Assembly (NCBI GenBank): GCA_025453715.1
Contig: JALOPT010000023.1
Coordinates: 1-14,025 of the forward strand
DNA length: 14,025 nucleotides
DNA from: Methanoregulaceae archaeon
GTDB taxonomy: Archaea; Halobacteriota; Methanomicrobia; Methanomicrobiales; Methanospirillaceae
Reading direction: 5' to 3'
The notes under the pieces are model-generated. The model was not told where the DNA came from. It saw only the letters and a list, made by a program, of their open reading frames with translations, and did not search any database. A program made the translations under genes and the position numbers. Shown piece after piece: positions 1 to 7,870 of the stretch (position 1 is its first letter; every line of letters starts with the position of its first letter).

Positions 1-32
1 CGGATGTGAGCGCCGCAAAACCCATGGTACTA

Positions 33-929
33 TTAATTCGATCTCGTTGGTTCTAAAATGCTTCCGAAGGAGTCCCTATACCGGGCTTCCAGCTGGTCCC
101 AGCCTGGGAGGTTCGTCTGGCACCCGGTTTTCTCAACCGCGAAGGACGCGGTAACGGTACCCAGTTTACAGGCAGTCAGGGGTCCGTAACCCCGGTAAAA
201 AGCGGTCAGAAAACCTGCGCGGTATGCGTCCCCAGCCCCTGTTGGATCGGCCATTTTCACCCGAATCGCGGGTATTTGCGAAGAATTTCCTTTCTCATGA
301 AGGACGCTCCCGTCCTTTCCCATGGTAATAACCGCCATCGGCACACGGCTGATGATCTCCTGTTTATTCTTACCGAGAATTTTTTCCATTCCCACGATTT
401 CATGATGGTTTGCAAAAAGCACATTGATATTGGAAAGAATTGCATCGAGTTGCTCCTTTGAATAGCGGTGGAGGTCCTGGCCCGGGTCGAATGTTGCAAA
501 TTCGCTTTGTTCAGCAACTCTTACATTAAACCCCGGGTCTGCGGTTGCCATATGGACAAACGGGAGTGACGGGGAATCCTCGTGTTCAAACGCCACCGAT
601 GCGCCCCATTCGAAAAACGTGATCTGGTCACCGGCCTCATCGGTGAACATGAATGCCGTGGCGGTATGGGATTTAGGGATGGTAAAGAACTGCCTTTCAA
701 TTCCCAGCTGTTCCATCCATCGCTCATATTCACTTCCTGAAAAATCGCCGCCCACAGCACTGACAAGGGTACAGGGCTCACCGAGTTTTGCGATCCCGGC
801 AGCGATGTTAGCTGCGCCACCGCCAAAATATACTTTCCGGTCGATGATATGGATTGATCCATTCACTGGGGGGAACCGGGGGACACGGCTGATATGATCA
901 ATTGCCGTGTGTCCGACCACCGAGATCAT
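33..929 (-). CDS. PfkB-family sugar/nucleoside kinase
   Basis: This 298-residue protein is a ribokinase/PfkB-fold small-molecule kinase, expected to transfer phosphate from a nucleotide to a sugar or nucleoside in the cytoplasm. Visible family marks are the glycine-rich substrate-side motif FGGGAANIA (residues 35-43), an NxxE-type magnesium motif ANHHE (173-177), and the C-terminal signature DPTGAGDAYRAGF (228-240), in which the GAGD turn forms the anion hole and Asp234 should be the catalytic base. Length is normal for the family. The start ATG overlaps the stop of the upstream DUF555 gene as ATGA, so the two are probably co-translated. The substrate cannot be read from the sequence: archaeal relatives include broad nucleoside kinases and ribokinase-like enzymes. 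Family assignment is secure, substrate open. Confidence 0.9.
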   Translation of the reverse strand: MISVVGHTAIDHISRVPRFPPVNGSIHIIDRKVYFGGGAANIAAGIAKLGEPCTLVSAVGGDFSGSEYERWMEQLGIERQFFTIPKSHTATAFMFTDEAGDQITFFEWGASVAFEHEDSPSLPFVHMATADPGFNVRVAEQSEFATFDPGQDLHRYSKEQLDAILSNINVLFANHHEIVGMEKILGKNKQEIISRVPMAVITMGKDGSVLHEKGNSSQIPAIRVKMADPTGAGDAYRAGFLTAFYRGYGPLTACKLGTVTASFAVEKTGCQTNLPGWDQLEARYRDSFGSILEPTRSN

Positions 930-1264
930 AGTTCCTGCACGTCCTTTACCTGGAGCGGGATATCACGGAGTGCTTTACCAATTGTTGACTTTGCTATCCG
1001 TGATGCATGTTCAGGTGATTCGGCCCGGAAAACTTTCATATCGAGGAGGAGCCCGACGAGTGCGGTATCTGCAACCACGATGGCACTGTTCAGCTCACCT
1101 TCACAGAACGGGCAGGCTAGCATTCCTGCCTCAACTTCTACAAATTTGGCCTGTGGATTCAGGCGCTTCCCTGCCTCGCTGATGGCAATTCCGATTGCGT
1201 CATCAAGCGACTTCACGTCTTTAATAATCCAAGCAGATTCAAGTGTGACATTATAATCAGGCAT
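926..1264 (-). CDS. UPF0212/DUF555 family protein
   Basis: This is a 112-residue cytoplasmic protein that I recognise as the archaeal UPF0212 (DUF555) family, whose function is unknown. It begins MPDYNVTLESAWIIKDV and carries one CPFC pair (Cys51, Cys54) in the middle. A single CxxC could bind metal as a dimer or serve as a redox pair, but the sequence does not decide. The rest is a mixed alpha/beta domain with no signal peptide or membrane segment. It lies 50 bases after the nitroreductase and overlaps the PfkB kinase start by 4 bases (ATGA), so it is most likely translated together with the kinase. A GGAG lies 13 bases before the ATG, and a BRE/TATA-like stretch about 26 bases upstream suggests an internal promoter. 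Confidence 0.85.
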   Translation of the reverse strand: MPDYNVTLESAWIIKDVKSLDDAIGIAISEAGKRLNPQAKFVEVEAGMLACPFCEGELNSAIVVADTALVGLLLDMKVFRAESPEHASRIAKSTIGKALRDIPLQVKDVQEL

Positions 1265-1285
1265 TAGTAAATTTCATCTCCGTTT

Positions 1286-1297
1286 CATTAATTTCGT
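1286..1297 (-). promoter_or_regulatory. Possible BRE/TATA promoter for DUF555-pfkB
   Basis: On the minus strand this reads ACGAAATTAATG, close to the archaeal BRE plus TATA pattern. Its centre is about 26 bases before the DUF555 ATG at 1264, so transcription from it would give an almost leaderless mRNA. The GGAG at 1278-1281 would then lie upstream of the start site, which makes the call uncertain. Confidence 0.3.
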
Positions 1298-1314
1298 AAC
1301 TGAACAGGCCCCGG

Positions 1315-1842
1315 TTACCATGCATCAAAATGCACGTGTTCACCGATGGCCATTCGTTCTGTCAGTGTTCCCTGTGGCCTTCCTTTCCCTGCCGTGAGCA
1401 TTGCAACCGGCCTGACATGTGGTGGGAGCCCGAGAATATCGCGCACTTCATCCTCATCGAACGCACCAACCCAGCAGGAATGAAGACGCCGGGAATGGGC
1501 TGCCAGCATCATGTATGTACATGCAATGGTTGCGTCCTGAACAGCGTATAAAATACCCCGTTCGCCATATCGTGACATTGAACGGACATAGTTAGCACAT
1601 ACAACAAAAAGGGCCGGCGCAGCAGCGATATGCGGCTGATCATATGCAGCTCCCATAAGTGCCTCTTTCTGGTCAGCTTCCCTGATGACCACGATATCCC
1701 ATGCTTCAAGATTTCCGGCGCTTGGGGCAGTGCTGGCACTATCGAGGAGGAAAACAATATCCTCCTCGGTCAGCTCCTCAGCGGTGTAATCACGGACAGA
1801 TGTCCTGCTGGTCAGGAAATCCAGAAATTCAGAGGAGTCCAT
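1315..1842 (-). CDS. Small nitroreductase-family flavoprotein
   Basis: This is a 175-residue FMN-dependent oxidoreductase of the nitroreductase superfamily, which uses NAD(P)H to reduce nitro, quinone or flavin-like substrates as a dimer. The N-terminus RTSVRDY (13-19) corresponds to the phosphate-binding R-S-x-R-x-[FY] motif of these enzymes. APSAGNLEAW (39-48) is the conserved flavin-site segment, and the C-terminus ending in HFDAW fits the family. It belongs to the short (about 170-180 residue) class common in methanogens. I chose the ATG at 1842: the reading frame continues upstream only to a TTG at 1875, and homology begins just after this ATG. It overlaps the upstream hypothetical gene by 14 bases, indicating one transcript. 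Physiological substrate unknown. Confidence 0.88.
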   Translation of the reverse strand: MDSSEFLDFLTSRTSVRDYTAEELTEEDIVFLLDSASTAPSAGNLEAWDIVVIREADQKEALMGAAYDQPHIAAAPALFVVCANYVRSMSRYGERGILYAVQDATIACTYMMLAAHSRRLHSCWVGAFDEDEVRDILGLPPHVRPVAMLTAGKGRPQGTLTERMAIGEHVHFDAW

Positions 1843-2191
1843 GTTCGTTAAGTACCTGCCAGGACGCCTGTGCAACGGTAGTTGTACCCGTCACTGCTTC
1901 ACCGATACGTAACGAAGCAGGCCCGTACTGTTCACTCTCTACCATGCTGATGGCTTCTGACAGGAGATCAGTTGACCGCCGGAACCCGGATTGTTCGGTT
2001 GACCGCAACGCCATCTGCAGTTCGGCACGGACTGCCTCCATGATCATGATAAGCATCCGCCTGCCACCTGCCCGCTCTTTTTCCGGGAAACTACCAAGCG
2101 CATTAACCAGTTGCGAACAGACAATCAACTCACTTTTCGCCCGGTCAGCAAACTGGTAGTTCATTATTGCAGCTTTAAGATCCATACTCAA
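1829..2191 (-). CDS. Conserved hypothetical helical protein
   Basis: This is a 120-residue, apparently all-helical soluble protein that I cannot place in a named family. It resembles small uncharacterised proteins of Methanomicrobiales (a recollection, not a search result). Its early part, KAAIMNYQFADRAKSEL, looks like an amphipathic helix, and the middle has a basic GGRR segment. There is no signal peptide, membrane helix, cysteine cluster or nucleotide-binding motif. The start is ambiguous: a TTG at 2191 sits 6 bases after GGAG, the ideal spacing, while an ATG two codons downstream at 2185 is 12 bases from it. Its end overlaps the nitroreductase start by 14 bases, so translational coupling is likely and a shared role is possible. 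Confidence 0.7.
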   Translation of the reverse strand: MSMDLKAAIMNYQFADRAKSELIVCSQLVNALGSFPEKERAGGRRMLIMIMEAVRAELQMALRSTEQSGFRRSTDLLSEAISMVESEQYGPASLRIGEAVTGTTTVAQASWQVLNEHGLL

Positions 2192-2228
2192 TTGAAACTC
2201 CGCTGATTAATGATATTTTTGGATGCGG

Positions 2229-2275
2229 AAAAAAATGTGACAGGAAATTTTCCTGCCCTGCCACGATTCAGGGCA
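2229..2275 (-). terminator. Hairpin plus T-rich terminator after RGG-tail gene
   Basis: A perfect 7-bp stem, TGCCCTG/CAGGGCA (2254-2260 with 2269-2275, 8-base loop), lies 26 bases after the stop at 2301. On the minus strand it is followed by AATTTT and then a run of seven T (2229-2235). A second perfect palindrome, CAGGAAATTTTCCTG (2241-2255), abuts it. Together they look like a transcription end between the RGG-tail gene and the next operon. Confidence 0.55.
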
Positions 2276-2300
2276 TAGCAATTCCTGCAGGTATTCCGGA

Positions 2301-2624
2301 TTATCGGGCAGACTTCTGCTTTGCGCCCATTATCGATACTTTCGCACGGCGCATTGATTTTCGCACGATGGTGTCTGCGGGGTTTCCCATGTCACGGCCC
2401 CTGCCTCCACGGCCACCCCTGCCGCCCCTGCTGCCACCTTTTCTTCCACCCGGTCTGCCACCCTGGTCCCCGGCGAGCTGCTCAAGTTTCTTCAGCGTGG
2501 CGCCTGCCCTGAACCGCTGGTTCGGACCTGGTCTCTTAACTTCGCCTTCTGATTTCGGTACAAGCCTGATCTGGCCTTTTACACCTTTGACCTGTACCCA
2601 TTGTGTTATTCCTGTCTTTCCCAT
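2301..2624 (-). CDS. DUF5350-like basic protein with RGG-rich tail
   Basis: This is a 107-residue, strongly basic protein. The N-terminal half (1-52), starting MGKTGITQWVQVKG and including RPGPNQRFRA (31-40), matches what I know as DUF5350, a small archaeal family without assigned function. Residues 54-78 form a Gly/Arg low-complexity stretch with several RGG triplets, followed by a conserved-looking basic tail ending AKQKSAR. Basic charge plus RGG repeats suggests nucleic-acid, probably RNA, binding; this is inference. The start is well supported: AAAGGAG lies 4-5 bases before the ATG, and a clear BRE/TATA element lies further upstream. It appears monocistronic, with a terminator behind it and another isolating it from gatE. 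Confidence 0.8.
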   Translation of the reverse strand: MGKTGITQWVQVKGVKGQIRLVPKSEGEVKRPGPNQRFRAGATLKKLEQLAGDQGGRPGGRKGGSRGGRGGRGGRGRDMGNPADTIVRKSMRRAKVSIMGAKQKSAR

Positions 2625-2655
2625 GAAACTCCTTTATGATTAAAGCAGGATTCTT

Positions 2656-2667
2656 CATAAAGTTTCG
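2656..2667 (-). promoter_or_regulatory. BRE/TATA promoter of DUF5350-like gene
   Basis: The minus strand reads CGAAACTTTATG here, an excellent match to the archaeal BRE (CGAAA) plus TATA (TTTATA-like) layout. A start site about 25 bases downstream falls near 2634, just before the AAAGGAG ribosome-binding site (2629-2635) and the ATG at 2624, giving a very short leader. Confidence 0.65.
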
Positions 2668-2689
2668 CCATTAATTCTCTCCAGCACGG

Positions 2690-2724
2690 GAAAAACAACA
2701 GTAAAAAGTACCGGTAGTAACCGG
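2690..2724 (-). terminator. Terminator after gatE
   Basis: Immediately after the gatE stop the minus strand carries CCGGT-TACT-ACCGG (2711-2724), a GC-rich 5-bp hairpin. Two T-rich tracts follow it (around 2704-2708 and 2692-2696). Archaeal termination depends mainly on such T tracts. It separates the argH-gatD-gatE unit from the separately promoted small gene. Confidence 0.5.
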
Positions 2725-2728
2725 CTTG

Positions 2729-4564
2729 TCAGGAATTACAGACTCGTTCAATCTCCTTCCGCAGGAGTTCGCTTACAACCTTTCCATCAGATGAACCCCT
2801 TACTTCAGCCATTACCACACCCATAAGTGGTGCAAGGGCTGCATTCCCTTTCTGCTTCACGAATGCTGCACGTTCATCGACTATCTTTGTAATTATCGCA
2901 TGTAGCTGCTCGCGGCTCACTGAAGGCGCACATTTCTTTATTGCTTCCTGTGTTCCTGTACCTTTTGCAATCATCTTTAATATTTCAGGGATGGCTTCTT
3001 TCGCTGCTTTCCCGGATTCCACCTCATGCAGGACTTCAATGAACCGGTCATCGGGAATCATTGATACATCTGCACCGTCCCGTTGGATCTCTTTGAGTGT
3101 CCCGAGAATGGTCCGAGCTGCAAGTGTTGGATTAATACCCTCCGAGACCGACCTCTCGAAAAGCGGGAGACGTTCAGAGAATGCGATCTGCCGTGCCATC
3201 CCGTCATCGAGACCCAGTTCTGTGCTGAACCGCCTAGCCCGGGCGGTCAGGAGCTCGGGGAGTGCAATAATGTCCCATACAGACTCTCCCACTATAACCG
3301 GAAGCACATCAGTCTCGGGGTACATTCTCGCCGCCCCGGGTAATGGTCGCATGTAAGCGGTATTTCCCTCGGGGAGCATTTTCCTCGTCTCTTCCGGGAC
3401 TCCGTCGAGGGCAAGGCGGGCTCGTTTTACAACCTGCAGGGCTGCACATTGTGCCTGTTTGGGTGTAGCCGCTACCAGCACTATACAATCATTTTCCGTT
3501 GTCCCAAGAGAACGATGGAGAGCATTTACTTCTTCGGTGGTAATACCGTATGCCGGAAGCTCGTCGGTATGGAAAATGCCCCCCACACCACATTTTTTAG
3601 CGTAATCCGACATTTCTGTGCCGAGTCTCCGTCCGGGTTGTATCTCGTAGCCGACGAGACCGGAAAACCCGTCAAGACGGACTGCAAGTATTTTTTTTGC
3701 CTTTTTAAGGATTGCGGACCCGGTACCGGCGAAGAGGCCTGTCACATCAACCGGGTCAGGTTGCACGGAGGCCCTGCGTGAGACCAGCTTGTCGCGTATC
3801 ATTATCAGGTTCTGCTGGCGTTCTGCTTCGCGTTTCACAACATCTGCAACAAGGTCAAGTTCCTGCACCCCTTTTACCTCAATCCGTGCGCCGCCTTTGA
3901 TGGATATATTGACATCCTGACGAATTGTCCCGAGTCCGCGTTTCACCTTGCCGGTTGAACGGAGGACCATACCGAGGTACCCTGCCATCTCCCGGACTTC
4001 TTCAGGGGTATGCATACAGGGGGAGGTTGTGATCTCTACCAGCGGGATACCAAGACGGTCGAGCGAAAAGGTCTCACCCTCTACACGCTGTGCTGCCTCC
4101 TCCTCAAGACAGAGCGTCTCTATCTTCCCGCCGTTTGGAAGGGTACCGTTTATTGCAATCAATGCCGTGCGCTGGAAACCGCTAGTGTTTGAACCGTCAA
4201 TGACGAGTTTCCGCATTGTATTTACCTGCTCGATCGGGGTCATACCGAACATCTTTGCGATGGTTAAACTAAGGACGAGGGCTTCCTGGTTGAGTGGCGC
4301 CGGGGGCTCCTCGTCGTTTTCAACGAGGCAGGTCGAATCATACGTGTAATACGTGAATTTCCGCTCGCTTTTCATCTCTTCACGGGCTGCATCATCAATT
4401 TCCCCCATCTCGCTCTCAGTGGCACGGAGGTAACGGTGATACTCCCCCGAATGCTCCTCGGTCTTCCGGAGCAGGGTGGGGCACCTGCAGAACAGTTTTT
4501 CTTTGGTATCGAGCTGCTGGTGGATCTCAATCCCGGCGAGGAGACCGATCTTTTCATAGTCCAT
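2729..4564 (-). CDS. gatE: Glu-tRNA(Gln) amidotransferase subunit E
   Basis: GatE is the kinase/amidotransferase subunit of the archaeal GatDE enzyme. It activates Glu mischarged on tRNA-Gln with ATP and amidates it to Gln-tRNA-Gln. The 611 residues are near the family's normal length. The GatB/GatE catalytic domain fills roughly 1-270, with LAGIEIHQQLDT (9-20), DGSNTSGFQRT (123-133), LGIPLVEITTSP (171-182), RQDVNISI (215-222) and IEVKGVQ (228-234). A GAD-type insert domain, seen only in GatE and bacterial AspRS, covers about 280-410, and a YqeY-like tRNA-binding tail follows from about 470. The ATG at 4564 is preceded by GGGAGGT at good spacing and overlaps the end of gatD by 11 bases, fitting coupled synthesis of the two partners. 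Confidence 0.97.
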   Translation of the reverse strand: MDYEKIGLLAGIEIHQQLDTKEKLFCRCPTLLRKTEEHSGEYHRYLRATESEMGEIDDAAREEMKSERKFTYYTYDSTCLVENDEEPPAPLNQEALVLSLTIAKMFGMTPIEQVNTMRKLVIDGSNTSGFQRTALIAINGTLPNGGKIETLCLEEEAAQRVEGETFSLDRLGIPLVEITTSPCMHTPEEVREMAGYLGMVLRSTGKVKRGLGTIRQDVNISIKGGARIEVKGVQELDLVADVVKREAERQQNLIMIRDKLVSRRASVQPDPVDVTGLFAGTGSAILKKAKKILAVRLDGFSGLVGYEIQPGRRLGTEMSDYAKKCGVGGIFHTDELPAYGITTEEVNALHRSLGTTENDCIVLVAATPKQAQCAALQVVKRARLALDGVPEETRKMLPEGNTAYMRPLPGAARMYPETDVLPVIVGESVWDIIALPELLTARARRFSTELGLDDGMARQIAFSERLPLFERSVSEGINPTLAARTILGTLKEIQRDGADVSMIPDDRFIEVLHEVESGKAAKEAIPEILKMIAKGTGTQEAIKKCAPSVSREQLHAIITKIVDERAAFVKQKGNAALAPLMGVVMAEVRGSSDGKVVSELLRKEIERVCNS

Positions 4565-5789
4565 GGAGTGACCTCCCCATGCATTCCCCTTTCAGAGAAG
4601 TGGAAAGGAGTAAACGTTGTTTTTCCGGGTCTTTTTCATTACCGAGTACCCACATCATCTTTACAAGGGCAACTTCCGGTAATGTATCGGCCCCTTCAAT
4701 TACCCCGATTTTCAGGAGGTCACGTCCGGTGTCATACACGCGGTCACAGACCCGCCCGTTCAGGCATTGAGAGGTCATCATAATGACGGTCCCTTCATCA
4801 GCGAGTAGTTTGAGGTGCGGGATCCATCCGGTGCTTACATGACCGAGGCCGGTACCTGCAAGGACAAGGCCGTGAACATCTCCGGGTCCGGGGAGAGTCG
4901 ATGGTGGCATACCTGGATAAAAGTAGAGGAGCCTGCAGGACTCATCGAGTGAAGGCCTGATGGCCGGTTCAGAGGAACCCCGTCTTACTGCTTCAGGTGA
5001 CAGGTCAACATTAAGGGAGGGATAGTCAACAAACCCTAATGGAGGTATACCGATGCTCTGGAATGCATCACGCCGGGATGTATGCATCTTCCTGACTCTT
5101 GTCGCCCGGTGGATTGCACAACGGTCATCACTCGTGGTAGCATGCATCACCACTGCCACCTCACCAAGCGGACTAACTGCGGCAGTCGCACTGCATAACG
5201 CATTCATGGTATTATCACTGCTCGGCCGGTCAGCGGACCTTTGTGACCCAACAAATATCACCGGCACCGGGGTGTCAACCATGAAGCTGACCGCAGCGGA
5301 ACTAAATGACATTGTATCGGTACCATGGGTTACAATAACACCCGTGGCCCCGTTATTAATTTCCTTGTGGACTGCCGTTGCAAGTTCCTGCCATATTGCG
5401 GGGGTCATATTTTCAGAAAGAATCGTGTACAGCTGCCTCGTCTGGTACCTCGCAATTCCCGAAAGGCCTGGAATTGCCCTTAAAATATCATCCGCATCGA
5501 ACTGGCTGGTGACCGCACCGGTCCGGTAATCGATCCGGCTGGCGATGGTCCCTCCGGTGGAGATGATGGAAAGGGATGGCAGTGATTCATCCTGAACAGT
5601 TGATAGTTCCGGTCTTTTTACGGGTGGTGGTCGTTCCAGGAACCTGCAGGTTGTCCTGCCAACACCTATATTGTAACCGCTGTCGAGTTTGATCACCGCT
5701 TTTCCATCCCTGTCTGTAATGTATGTCCCGTTTAGCCGGGAGCCGCCGTAGGTGCATTCCACCCGGTCTCCTGTTTCAAGCTGTTCCAT
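4554..5789 (-). CDS. gatD: Glu-tRNA(Gln) amidotransferase subunit D
   Basis: GatD is the asparaginase-like subunit that releases ammonia from an amide donor and channels it to GatE. The 411-residue protein has an N-terminal small barrel domain (about 1-55) typical of GatD and absent from ordinary L-asparaginases, then a type I/II asparaginase fold. Catalytic residues are all visible: Thr81 in STGGTIAS (77-84), Thr157-Asp158 in THGTDTM (154-160), and Lys234 in RVRKMHTSRRDAF (231-243). These correspond to the known GatD active-site threonines, aspartate and lysine. Its ATG overlaps the argH stop by one base (TAATG), and its 3' end overlaps gatE. The barrel domain and the adjacent gatE rule out a plain asparaginase. 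Confidence 0.97.
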   Translation of the reverse strand: MEQLETGDRVECTYGGSRLNGTYITDRDGKAVIKLDSGYNIGVGRTTCRFLERPPPVKRPELSTVQDESLPSLSIISTGGTIASRIDYRTGAVTSQFDADDILRAIPGLSGIARYQTRQLYTILSENMTPAIWQELATAVHKEINNGATGVIVTHGTDTMSFSSAAVSFMVDTPVPVIFVGSQRSADRPSSDNTMNALCSATAAVSPLGEVAVVMHATTSDDRCAIHRATRVRKMHTSRRDAFQSIGIPPLGFVDYPSLNVDLSPEAVRRGSSEPAIRPSLDESCRLLYFYPGMPPSTLPGPGDVHGLVLAGTGLGHVSTGWIPHLKLLADEGTVIMMTSQCLNGRVCDRVYDTGRDLLKIGVIEGADTLPEVALVKMMWVLGNEKDPEKQRLLLSTSLKGECMGRSLHGL

Positions 5790-7267
5790 TATTGTGCAAG
5801 CCTCCCTGCTTCTGCCAGCATCGTATCAATAGCATGGCTGACGCCGGATTTTTTCGATTCGACATTTTTATGGTCAATGTTCAGTTTATCCCTTGCAAGG
5901 GCGATAGCTTCAGCCGTGGCGGAAGGTGCAGGCCCCCCGGGGTGGTCACGCGAGACCACACTGTTTTCGACTGATAACGCTGTAATCACCTGGTTTTGTG
6001 TAAGCCCTATTTCGGACAGGGTATTTCCCATAATCTCCTTTGCTGCCTCATCGAGAGCTTTTAATTCAACTGAGCCTTTTTTTACTGCCCTGCCAACGAT
6101 GCTGTGTGCAGTCCGGAACGGCAGGTTATATTTTCTGACCAGGAGATCGGCCACATCTGTCGCCGTCGAGAGGCCTTTTCCCGCCTCGGTTTTCATCCGG
6201 ACAGTATCGAACCGGGCGCCAGACAGGATGCCAGGAAGGAGCTGCAGGCTCATACTGGCATCACGGGCGCCCCTCCACAAATGCGGAGTAAGCTCCTGCA
6301 GGTCACGGTTATAACTCATAGGCAGGCCCTTGGTAATCACCAGTGCCGATGTGCATGCCCCGGCAACCGAACCTGCCTTTGCTCTCATTATCTCCACGGT
6401 ATCCGGGTTTTTCTTTTGCGGCATAATTGAACTGGTCGAACAGAACGAATCTTCAAGAGAGACAAAGCCGGTAAATGAAGAACTCCATAGGACCAGTTCT
6501 TCGCATAGCCTGCTGATGGTGGCCATCATAATTGATAGGGCAGAGAGGACCTCAATGGCGAAATCCCTGGCTGCGACGGCGTCCATCGTATTCATGATTA
6601 TCCCGTCAAACCCAAGCAGCGATGCGGTATAGTCCCTGTCAATCCGGTACCCGGTAGACGCGAAAGCCGCCGCACCCATGGGGGAGAGGTTAACACGGGA
6701 ATATGCCTGGTTTAACCTGTCAAAATCGCGTGAAAATGCCTGCTCATAGGCAAGTAGGTGGTGTGCCAGGGTTGTTGGCTGGGCGTGCTGGAAGTGGGTA
6801 AAACCTGGGATAAATGACTCACGGTGTTGTTGTGCACAACCAAGGAGGACTTCCCGGAGTTTGACGAGCAGACCAAGTTGGAGAATGAGTTCGTCTCTCA
6901 GGTGGAGCCTGATACAGGCAGCAACTTCATCGTTCCTGGAGCGTCCGATATGGAGCCTTCCGCCAGCGTCTTCGCCTGCTATTGCGATCAGGACTGACTC
7001 GATACCTGCATGGATATCCTCAAAATGTTCTGAAAATGCTTCTTCGGGTACTCCTGTCTTTTGCATCGCCAGCAGCACCTTCATGATAGCTGCGGCATTT
7101 TCCCGGTCTATCACACCCTGTCGTTCCAGCATCATGAGGTGTGCAATATCTACAAGCAGATCTGCATCTGCAATACACCGGTCCGCATCCATCGATGAGA
7201 GGAACTGGTTAATTTCTCCTGTCCTCTCACCAGAAAGGCGGCCTCGTCTGACTACATCTTCCTGCAT
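5789..7267 (-). CDS. argH: Argininosuccinate lyase
   Basis: ArgH splits argininosuccinate into arginine and fumarate, the last step of arginine synthesis. The 492-residue sequence is full length for the fumarase/aspartase superfamily. It shows LHIGRSRND (105-113), THFQHAQPTT (157-166) with His161 in the position of the catalytic histidine, and the signature STSSIMPQKKNPD (277-289) containing the catalytic-loop serine. The ATG at 7267 is the first start after an in-frame TGA; an AGGAG lies about 12 bases upstream, slightly far. It begins the tightly packed argH-gatD-gatE block (TAATG junction to gatD) and lies 43 bases after the HTH regulator, so read-through from that gene is possible. Confidence 0.97.
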   Translation of the reverse strand: MQEDVVRRGRLSGERTGEINQFLSSMDADRCIADADLLVDIAHLMMLERQGVIDRENAAAIMKVLLAMQKTGVPEEAFSEHFEDIHAGIESVLIAIAGEDAGGRLHIGRSRNDEVAACIRLHLRDELILQLGLLVKLREVLLGCAQQHRESFIPGFTHFQHAQPTTLAHHLLAYEQAFSRDFDRLNQAYSRVNLSPMGAAAFASTGYRIDRDYTASLLGFDGIIMNTMDAVAARDFAIEVLSALSIMMATISRLCEELVLWSSSFTGFVSLEDSFCSTSSIMPQKKNPDTVEIMRAKAGSVAGACTSALVITKGLPMSYNRDLQELTPHLWRGARDASMSLQLLPGILSGARFDTVRMKTEAGKGLSTATDVADLLVRKYNLPFRTAHSIVGRAVKKGSVELKALDEAAKEIMGNTLSEIGLTQNQVITALSVENSVVSRDHPGGPAPSATAEAIALARDKLNIDHKNVESKKSGVSHAIDTMLAEAGRLAQ

Positions 7268-7310
7268 CGACCGTAATCACTCCTGCTGATAAATTGGCCG
7301 CAGGATGAGA

Positions 7311-7844
7311 TTAAAGCCACGCTTTTCTTGAGGCCAGCTCGATCGCCCGCTGGACTGATTCTTTCGGAATTATCGTGGCTACAGGGATATGGACCAGCTG
7401 TTCAATGACGCTACTTACAATAGGGGCACAGACGATTGCAACAGCCCCTTCCCGCTCGGCCCTGACTGCGGCGACGATTGCATCTTCCATTGTATGGACC
7501 GGGTATTCACGGATATTGATCCGGTGACCTTCCACATCTGCAGTCCGTTCAACGACAATATCGAGTACCGGGCGTGCAGCGATAAGTCCAATAAATTCCT
7601 CCTCATTATGACGGTAATATCGGCGTAATGCACGGACTATTGCCCGTAACGTGGAAAGGTTCGGGGAGCGTTTGCCATGCAGGATTTTATAGAGAGAACT
7701 CTGGGCGATGCCACTTTCAAGGGACAGCTCGCGGATAGTAATTCTCAAATCCTTTCGGAGAATATCATTCAGTATCTCGACAAACTCTTCATCTGATAAG
7801 AGGGCCGCACGCATGAGCTTGTCAACAGGGTCCATCTGTACCAT
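7311..7844 (-). CDS. HTH transcriptional regulator with C-terminal sensory-like domain
   Basis: This is a 177-residue predicted DNA-binding regulator. Residues 36-75 form an XRE/lambda-repressor-type helix-turn-helix (IRELSLESGIAQSSLYKIL, with KRSPNLSTLRAIVRAL as the following helices). Residues about 95-177 form an alpha/beta domain (EGAVAIVCAPIVSSVIEQL, then HIPVATIIPKESVQRAI) whose layout reminds me of the PrpR-N sensory domain; that resemblance is a guess. I chose the ATG at 7844: upstream codons in this frame are AT-rich and lack a ribosome-binding site, while a TATA-like element about 29 bases before this ATG suggests a leaderless mRNA. The ATG at 7835 is an alternative. It is divergent from the ABC importer and probably controls it and itself. 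Confidence 0.8.
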   Translation of the reverse strand: MVQMDPVDKLMRAALLSDEEFVEILNDILRKDLRITIRELSLESGIAQSSLYKILHGKRSPNLSTLRAIVRALRRYYRHNEEEFIGLIAARPVLDIVVERTADVEGHRINIREYPVHTMEDAIVAAVRAEREGAVAIVCAPIVSSVIEQLVHIPVATIIPKESVQRAIELASRKAWL

Positions 7845-7850
7845 AGTAGT

Positions 7851-7866
7851 GATACAATAAGGATAA
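7851..7866. promoter_or_regulatory. Putative operator half-sites at regulator promoter
   Basis: GATACAATAAGGATAA lies between the regulator's TATA box and its start codon, where a bound protein would block transcription. GATACAAT is half of the perfect palindrome at 7977-7990. TAAGGATAA is the reverse complement of TTATCCTTA found at 7998-8006. The same two elements therefore occur beside both divergent promoters. Confidence 0.4.
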
Positions 7867-7870
7867 TTGA

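Noticed and set aside
1..25. Possible 5' end of a further minus-strand gene (ATG at 25, MGFAALTS)
   Set aside because: Only eight codons lie in the window and no ribosome-binding site precedes the ATG, so a gene cannot be supported.
1843..1875. N-terminal extension of the nitroreductase to a TTG start
   Set aside because: It adds 11 residues outside the family's conserved region and uses a weak start codon; the ATG at 1842 fits better.
2395..2460. C/G-rich repeated tract as a DNA repeat element
   Set aside because: It is explained by Gly/Arg codons of the RGG tail on the minus strand.
3691..3698. Run of eight A in the gatE coding strand as a frameshift signal
   Set aside because: The frame is intact on both sides and encodes a normal KAKKILAV segment; no overlapping product is apparent.
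5053..5529. 158-codon plus-strand frame opposite gatD
   Set aside because: It lies wholly inside gatD, whose catalytic motifs are all present, and has no family resemblance.
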